DNA of 46,812 bases from positions 1 to 46,812 of the forward strand of contig SCTX01000071.1 in NCBI GenBank assembly GCA_004298385.1, written 5' to 3'. Made by a program: the position numbers and the translations under genes. Positions 41,290 to 46,812 of this stretch are shown here, piece by piece (within the stretch, counting starts at the first letter, position 1; every line of letters begins with the position of its first letter). A model generated the notes under the pieces. The model made no database searches. It saw nothing but the letters and a program-made list of their open reading frames with translations, and was not told the origin of the DNA. This stretch comes from Betaproteobacteria bacterium. Its GTDB lineage: Bacteria; Pseudomonadota; Gammaproteobacteria; Burkholderiales; SG8-39.

Positions 41290-42294
41290 TCAGCCGGCCT
41301 TGAGGCCGGTCACCCGGTGCAGGGTACCGGGCACGAATACCTCGTCGCTGATCTTGGCGAAGCCCGCCTGCTTGAAGTAACCGATGCACTGGGCGATGGT
41401 GTGGGTCTTGCCGCCGCTGTGGCAGATGGCCTCGTTCATGCCCCACAGCGCCGCATCGAGCGGTCCGCGCCGGTCGTCGTTAATCATCTCGCCCACGAGA
41501 TGGAATTCCCCGCCAGGCAGCAACGCAGCGTGGACCTTGCTCACGACGAGTTGGATTACCTCGTCATCGTAGATCGGCAGATTGCTGGCCATCACCACGG
41601 CGTCCACGTCGTTGGGGAACGCTGTCTTGGTGAAATCCCCGGGCAGGGTCGTCACCCGGTCCTCCACGCCGTTGAGCCTCAGGTACTCCTTGGTCACCTC
41701 GGTCACGGGCGGCAGGTCCAGCACCACGGCGCGCAGCTTAGGAAAGGTCTGGACCGCACTGATGCTGTAAGCGCCCGAGCCTCCTCCCAGATCCAGCAAC
41801 TTGCGCCGCTTGGATAGATCCACGAGGCGGCTGAACCGCTTACCCGCCCCTACACCGATGCTGTAGGTGGCCGCATGATACTTGCGCGCCTCCTCCACGG
41901 TCAGATCCTCGTACATGCCCAGGGTGACGGGCGCTTCCTTGCGCTTGAGGTGCTCGGTCAGGCGGAACCATTCCGGCACGCTGGGGCGCGTGAACATCAG
42001 CCAGTCGGCGGCATATCTCGGCTCGCCCTTCACCAGAAACCGGGCCGTATCCGGCGCATTGCACAGGGTCTTGCCATCCCACTCGATCAGGCCCATGGCG
42101 AGCGCGACGGCGACCATGCGCTCCACGTTCAGCGCCGTAATGCCCATGGCTCGGCTCAGTTCCTGTTCCGTGTCGGCGCCGTGGGCAATATGCGTGAACA
42201 GCTCCAGATCGATCGCCGCGAATAGAACGGCGGATTCGCAATAGGCCCGCGCGAACCGCTGCAGGCGAGTGGTATCGGCTTTCTGCTCGGTCAT
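41290..42294 (-). CDS. SAM-dependent O-methyltransferase
   Basis: The 334-residue product has an N-terminal dimerisation helix bundle (ARAYCESAVLFAAIDLELFTH, a winged-helix-like segment) and a Rossmann SAM domain with KLLDLGGGSGAYSISAVQ and VVLDLPPVTEVTKEYL. This is the O-methyltransferase family of hydroxyneurosporene and plant-type enzymes. The substrate is unknown. It lies between the ligase and the SDR; the genes are not tightly spaced. Confidence 0.85.
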   Translation of the reverse strand: MTEQKADTTRLQRFARAYCESAVLFAAIDLELFTHIAHGADTEQELSRAMGITALNVERMVAVALAMGLIEWDGKTLCNAPDTARFLVKGEPRYAADWLMFTRPSVPEWFRLTEHLKRKEAPVTLGMYEDLTVEEARKYHAATYSIGVGAGKRFSRLVDLSKRRKLLDLGGGSGAYSISAVQTFPKLRAVVLDLPPVTEVTKEYLRLNGVEDRVTTLPGDFTKTAFPNDVDAVVMASNLPIYDDEVIQLVVSKVHAALLPGGEFHLVGEMINDDRRGPLDAALWGMNEAICHSGGKTHTIAQCIGYFKQAGFAKISDEVFVPGTLHRVTGLKAG

Positions 42295-42378
42295 GGCTGA
42301 TGCTCCTCTAAGAGGGCTGGCGCATGCGCAACGGGGTAAGGCACGGCATTCGCATGGCCGCCGGCTGATGCGCGGCTG

Positions 42379-43254
42379 CTATTCCGGAACCTTGAAGTAA
42401 TCCGGTTTGCCCAAGGGCCAATACTCGCCCCACACGTGCTCGCCGCCGTCAACAGTCAGCACCGCGCCCGTAATGAATTTGGCCGAAGGCGCCGAAAGGT
42501 ACACGGCCGCCTCCGCGACGTCCATCACGTCCCCGAGCCGGCGCATCGAATTGTGGCCGAAGCTGGGACGGGCCGTGAGCGGATAGTTGACCAGCCCCGG
42601 GCTGGCCACCACGCCGATGGAGATACTATTGACGCGGATCTTATACGGCGCCCATTCCACGCTGAGCGACTTGCCGAGATTGACCTGCCCCGCACGCGCG
42701 GCGACCGTGTGGGGGATGCCCACGGCGGCCTTGTCCATGACGGTGGCCATGTTCACGACGCTGCCGGGATGTCCGCGATCGCGCCAACGCCGGCCGGCGG
42801 CCTGCATCATGTACCACGAACCGTAGAGGATGGTTTCCACCACCGCATGCCAGCCCTTGGGCGTGATATCGAACGCCGGAGCCGCAAACTGGCCGCCCGC
42901 GCTGTTGATCAGCACGTCCATCCGCCCGTAGCCCTCCCACACCTCGTCCATGAGGGCCGACACCTGCTCGGGATCGCGAACGGACATGGCCCGCATCGAA
43001 CTCTCGATGCCCAGCTTGGCCAGATCCTCACGCAGCGCCTCCAGCTTGCCCGCATCGCGGCCGCAGCCGAAGATGGTCGCGCCCAAGCGCCCGAAGAGAA
43101 CGCTGCACGCGCGACCGATGCCGCCGGCAGCGCCGGAGATGAGAACTACTTGACCCTTCAACAGGCCGTCGCGGAACACCGTGGGCCAGTTGAACAGTTC
43201 CTCGTTGCTGAGCGCCCTGTAAACATCCTCTCTTGACGCGGTCGAATCCGTCAT
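42379..43254 (-). CDS. Short-chain dehydrogenase/reductase, PECR-like
   Basis: A 291-residue SDR. The cofactor loop is VVLISGAAGGIGRACSV and NSAG follows. The N-terminal extension is about 30 residues. At the usual YxxxK site the chain reads GIPHTVAARAGQVNLGKSLS, with His/Thr and Arg in place of Tyr and Lys. That pattern is found in trans-2-enoyl-CoA and 2,4-dienoyl-CoA reductases of the SDR superfamily (HSGAARAGVYNLTKSL in the peroxisomal enzyme). It is likely an enoyl-CoA or dienoyl-CoA reductase rather than an alcohol dehydrogenase. The gene is divergent from the fadJ-type gene. Confidence 0.82.
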   Translation of the reverse strand: MTDSTASREDVYRALSNEELFNWPTVFRDGLLKGQVVLISGAAGGIGRACSVLFGRLGATIFGCGRDAGKLEALREDLAKLGIESSMRAMSVRDPEQVSALMDEVWEGYGRMDVLINSAGGQFAAPAFDITPKGWHAVVETILYGSWYMMQAAGRRWRDRGHPGSVVNMATVMDKAAVGIPHTVAARAGQVNLGKSLSVEWAPYKIRVNSISIGVVASPGLVNYPLTARPSFGHNSMRRLGDVMDVAEAAVYLSAPSAKFITGAVLTVDGGEHVWGEYWPLGKPDYFKVPE

Positions 43255-43291
43255 GCCATCCCCCTGTCTAGTCGTGCCGATACCCATTGTC

Positions 43292-43305
43292 TCACAGCGA
43301 TGTGA
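43292..43305. promoter_or_regulatory. Candidate operator between the SDR and FadJ-type genes
   Basis: TCACAGCGATGTGA is a 5-bp palindrome with a 4-base spacer, 38 bases from the SDR start in a 273-base divergent gap. One short match is weak evidence. Confidence 0.25.
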
Positions 43306-43527
43306 CGGTTATTCCGAGGGCACGCCGCAGGCGTTGTGGGAAAATAGTACAATCTGCAACGAGCGGCTGGAGGTTCAACGGCCGATTTCGACCGCCACCG
43401 ACGCGAATTCCTTCTCGTCATTAGGCAGCAGCGCGTCTTGCCAGGGCCTGACAGCAGTCCGAATCAACAAGAAATATGCTTTTCCTTTGCATCCGTCGCG
43501 GTTAATTCTTTTCGTTGGAGAGTTTCA

Positions 43528-45606
<2,079 letters not shown>

Positions 45607-45664
45607 TCTACGCATTACGTGGCGCGTTGAATCGCGCCTATCGTTGTAGCAATGCTTGGATCTT

Positions 45665-45688
45665 GCGCGGACGGCGACCCGTCCGCGC
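45665..45688. repeat. 10-bp hairpin in the FadJ-thiolase gap
   Basis: GCGCGGACGG and CCGTCCGCGC form a perfect stem around a CGAC loop. The core GGACGG/CCGTCC is shared with the neighbouring repeat at 45690. Confidence 0.75.
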
Positions 45689-45689
45689 G

Positions 45690-45740
45690 GATCGCCGATT
45701 GCGCACGGACGAAGAACCCGTCCGTGCGCAATCGGCGATC
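45690..45740. repeat. 22-bp perfect inverted repeat in the FadJ-thiolase gap
   Basis: Arms at 45690-45711 and 45719-45740 are exact reverse complements with a 7-base loop (AAGAACC). The arms start GATCGCCGATTGCGC and end CACGGACG. No T-run follows, so it is not a typical terminator. Confidence 0.88.
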
Positions 45741-45781
45741 TTGTATAAAAGCAAACCTAAGCCATCCTTGTTTTTTTCCAT

Positions 45782-45832
45782 AACCGCGTTTGCTGTACGG
45801 ATGCGCTTTTTATCCGTACAGCAAACGCGGTT
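45782..45832. repeat. 21-bp perfect inverted repeat before the thiolase
   Basis: Arms at 45782-45802 and 45812-45832 are exact reverse complements, starting AACCGCGTTTGCTGT, with a 9-base loop ending in five T. It differs in sequence from the repeat at 45690. Both could be relics of small palindromic elements or folded RNA signals between the two genes. Confidence 0.88.
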
Positions 45833-45901
45833 GGCGCGCGCAGCGCGCAAGTCCGCTGTTCGCTAGGACACCGTATATAAGCGCAATTTCAGGAGATCAT
45901 C

Positions 45902-46812
45902 ATGACTGACGCCGTTATTGTTTCCACCGCACGCACCGGCCTCGCCAAATCCTGGCGCGGCGCCCTCAACATGACCCACGGCGCCACCATGGGCGGGCAC
46001 GTGGTCAAACACGCCATCGAGCGCGCAGGCATCGAAGCCGCCGAAGTCGAGGACGTACTCATGGGCTGCGCCACCCCAGAGGGCGCGACCGGAGCGAACA
46101 TCGCGCGGCAGATCGCACTGCGCGCCGGCTGCCCGGTAAGCACCGCAGGCGCCACCGTGAACCGCTTCTGCTCCTCCGGCCTGCAGACCATCACCATGGC
46201 GGCACAGCGCGTCATCGCCGGCGAGGCCGACATCTTCGTCGCCGGCGGGCTGGAGTCGATTTCCTGCGTGCAGAACGAATCGAACAGGCACATGATCGAG
46301 GAAGTGTGGCTCAAGCAAAACAAGCCGGAACTCTACTGGCCGATGCTGCAGACGGCGGAACAAGTCGCCAAGCGCTACAACATCCCGCGCGAACTCCAGG
46401 ACGAATACGGCGTGCGCAGCCAGCGGCGCGCGGCCAAGGCTCAGGCCGAAGGCAAGTTCGACGATGAGATCGTGCCCCTCACCACCATCATGGGCGTAGC
46501 CGACAAGGACAGTGGCATGCTGATGACCAGGGAAGTGACCCTGAGCAAGGACGAGGGCATCCGCGCCGATACCACCTATGAGGGTGTGTGCAAGATCAAA
46601 CCGGTGTTCCCGGGCGGCGTGATCGCCGCGGGCAACGCCAGCCAGTTCTCCGACGGCGCTTCGGCCGTGGTGGTGATGAACGCCAAGCTGGCCGAAAGGA
46701 AAGGCCTGAAGCCCTTGGGCATATTTCGCGGATTCGCGGTCGCGGGCTGCGAACCCGACGAGATGGGCATCGGCCCGGTGTTCGCCATCCCGAAGTTGTT
46801 GAAGCGCACCGG
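45902..46812 (+). CDS. Acetyl-CoA acyltransferase (thiolase), 3' end outside the window
   Basis: The open frame from the ATG at 45902 (AGGAG 7 bases upstream) reads MTDAVIVSTARTGLAKSWRG and continues to the right edge, about 303 codons. The nucleophilic Cys is in VNRFCSSGLQTITMAAQ, and MTREVTLSKDEGI and NASQFSDGASAVVVMN are typical of thiolase II-type enzymes. It should perform the last, thiolytic step of beta-oxidation for the FadJ-type product. The second catalytic site lies beyond the edge. Confidence 0.93.
   Translation, partial: MTDAVIVSTARTGLAKSWRGALNMTHGATMGGHVVKHAIERAGIEAAEVEDVLMGCATPEGATGANIARQIALRAGCPVSTAGATVNRFCSSGLQTITMAAQRVIAGEADIFVAGGLESISCVQNESNRHMIEEVWLKQNKPELYWPMLQTAEQVAKRYNIPRELQDEYGVRSQRRAAKAQAEGKFDDEIVPLTTIMGVADKDSGMLMTREVTLSKDEGIRADTTYEGVCKIKPVFPGGVIAAGNASQFSDGASAVVVMNAKLAERKGLKPLGIFRGFAVAGCEPDEMGIGPVFAIPKLLKRT

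Overview
The window is a high-GC stretch of a chromosome that most resembles a betaproteobacterium (Burkholderiales or a close relative). The support is an OmpC-type trimeric porin, a Bug-type TctC solute receptor, Coq7 with a UbiH/UbiF-type hydroxylase (ubiquinone), the gene order rpe-(gph)-trpE-trpG-trpD-trpC, and the cluster miaB-phoH-ybeY-corC-lnt. I recognised the genes from protein motifs alone; no search was run.

Layout. 1-2421: end of a cupin gene divergent from an IclR regulator, an OsmC-like protein and coq7. 2465-6740: an accessory island of nucleotidyltransferase and toxin-antitoxin type genes: a GSU2403-type nucleotidyltransferase behind two operator-like inverted repeats, a MntA/HepT pair, a StbD/ParE pair whose toxin start is damaged, a DUF4143 ATPase, and a nucleotidyltransferase remnant. 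6923-8179: porin with a textbook terminator. 8373-15003 (minus strand): rpe, a remnant of gph, trpE, trpG, trpD, trpC and a Sel1-repeat protein. 15123-15506: apaG.

15561-23766 (minus strand): two acyl-CoA catabolic operons and an IclR-type regulator. Operon A is Bug receptor, CitE-like lyase, MaoC hydratase and acyl-CoA dehydrogenase. Operon B is acyl-CoA dehydrogenase, an orphan thiolase N-terminus, a thiolase-fold protein without the usual nucleophilic Cys, and a DUF35 Zn-ribbon/OB protein. Both operons have the same perfect 16-bp palindrome TTACACATATGTGTAA upstream, with the same 10-bp word (GGCGTCCAGG) on one side and the same ATAGTATG (CATACTAT in gene orientation) on the other. I read this as one regulon, probably for uptake and retro-aldol/lyase-type cleavage of a branched or dicarboxylic acyl-CoA. 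It is the most interesting system in the window.

23945-29391: mltA, dsbC, a UbiH-family hydroxylase, tRNA-Met, a triheme cytochrome, an orphan ParA ATPase and a small exported protein. 29394-36609 (plus strand): miaB (with a tandem-repeat tail), phoH, ybeY, corC, lnt, an MFS transporter, a luciferase-like monooxygenase with a large in-frame internal deletion, and a GNAT acetyltransferase; most of these overlap by a few bases. 36817-39018: a SulP-STAS-cNMP anion transporter. 39295-46812: AMP-dependent acyl-CoA ligase, methyltransferase, SDR, FadJ/FadB-type bifunctional protein, three long inverted repeats, and the start of a thiolase, i.e. a fatty or organic acid beta-oxidation block.

A recurring theme is gene remnants: gph, an enoyl-CoA hydratase, a thiolase N-terminus, a luciferase-like monooxygenase, two nucleotidyltransferases and a hotdog thioesterase are each reduced to a few dozen recognisable codons.
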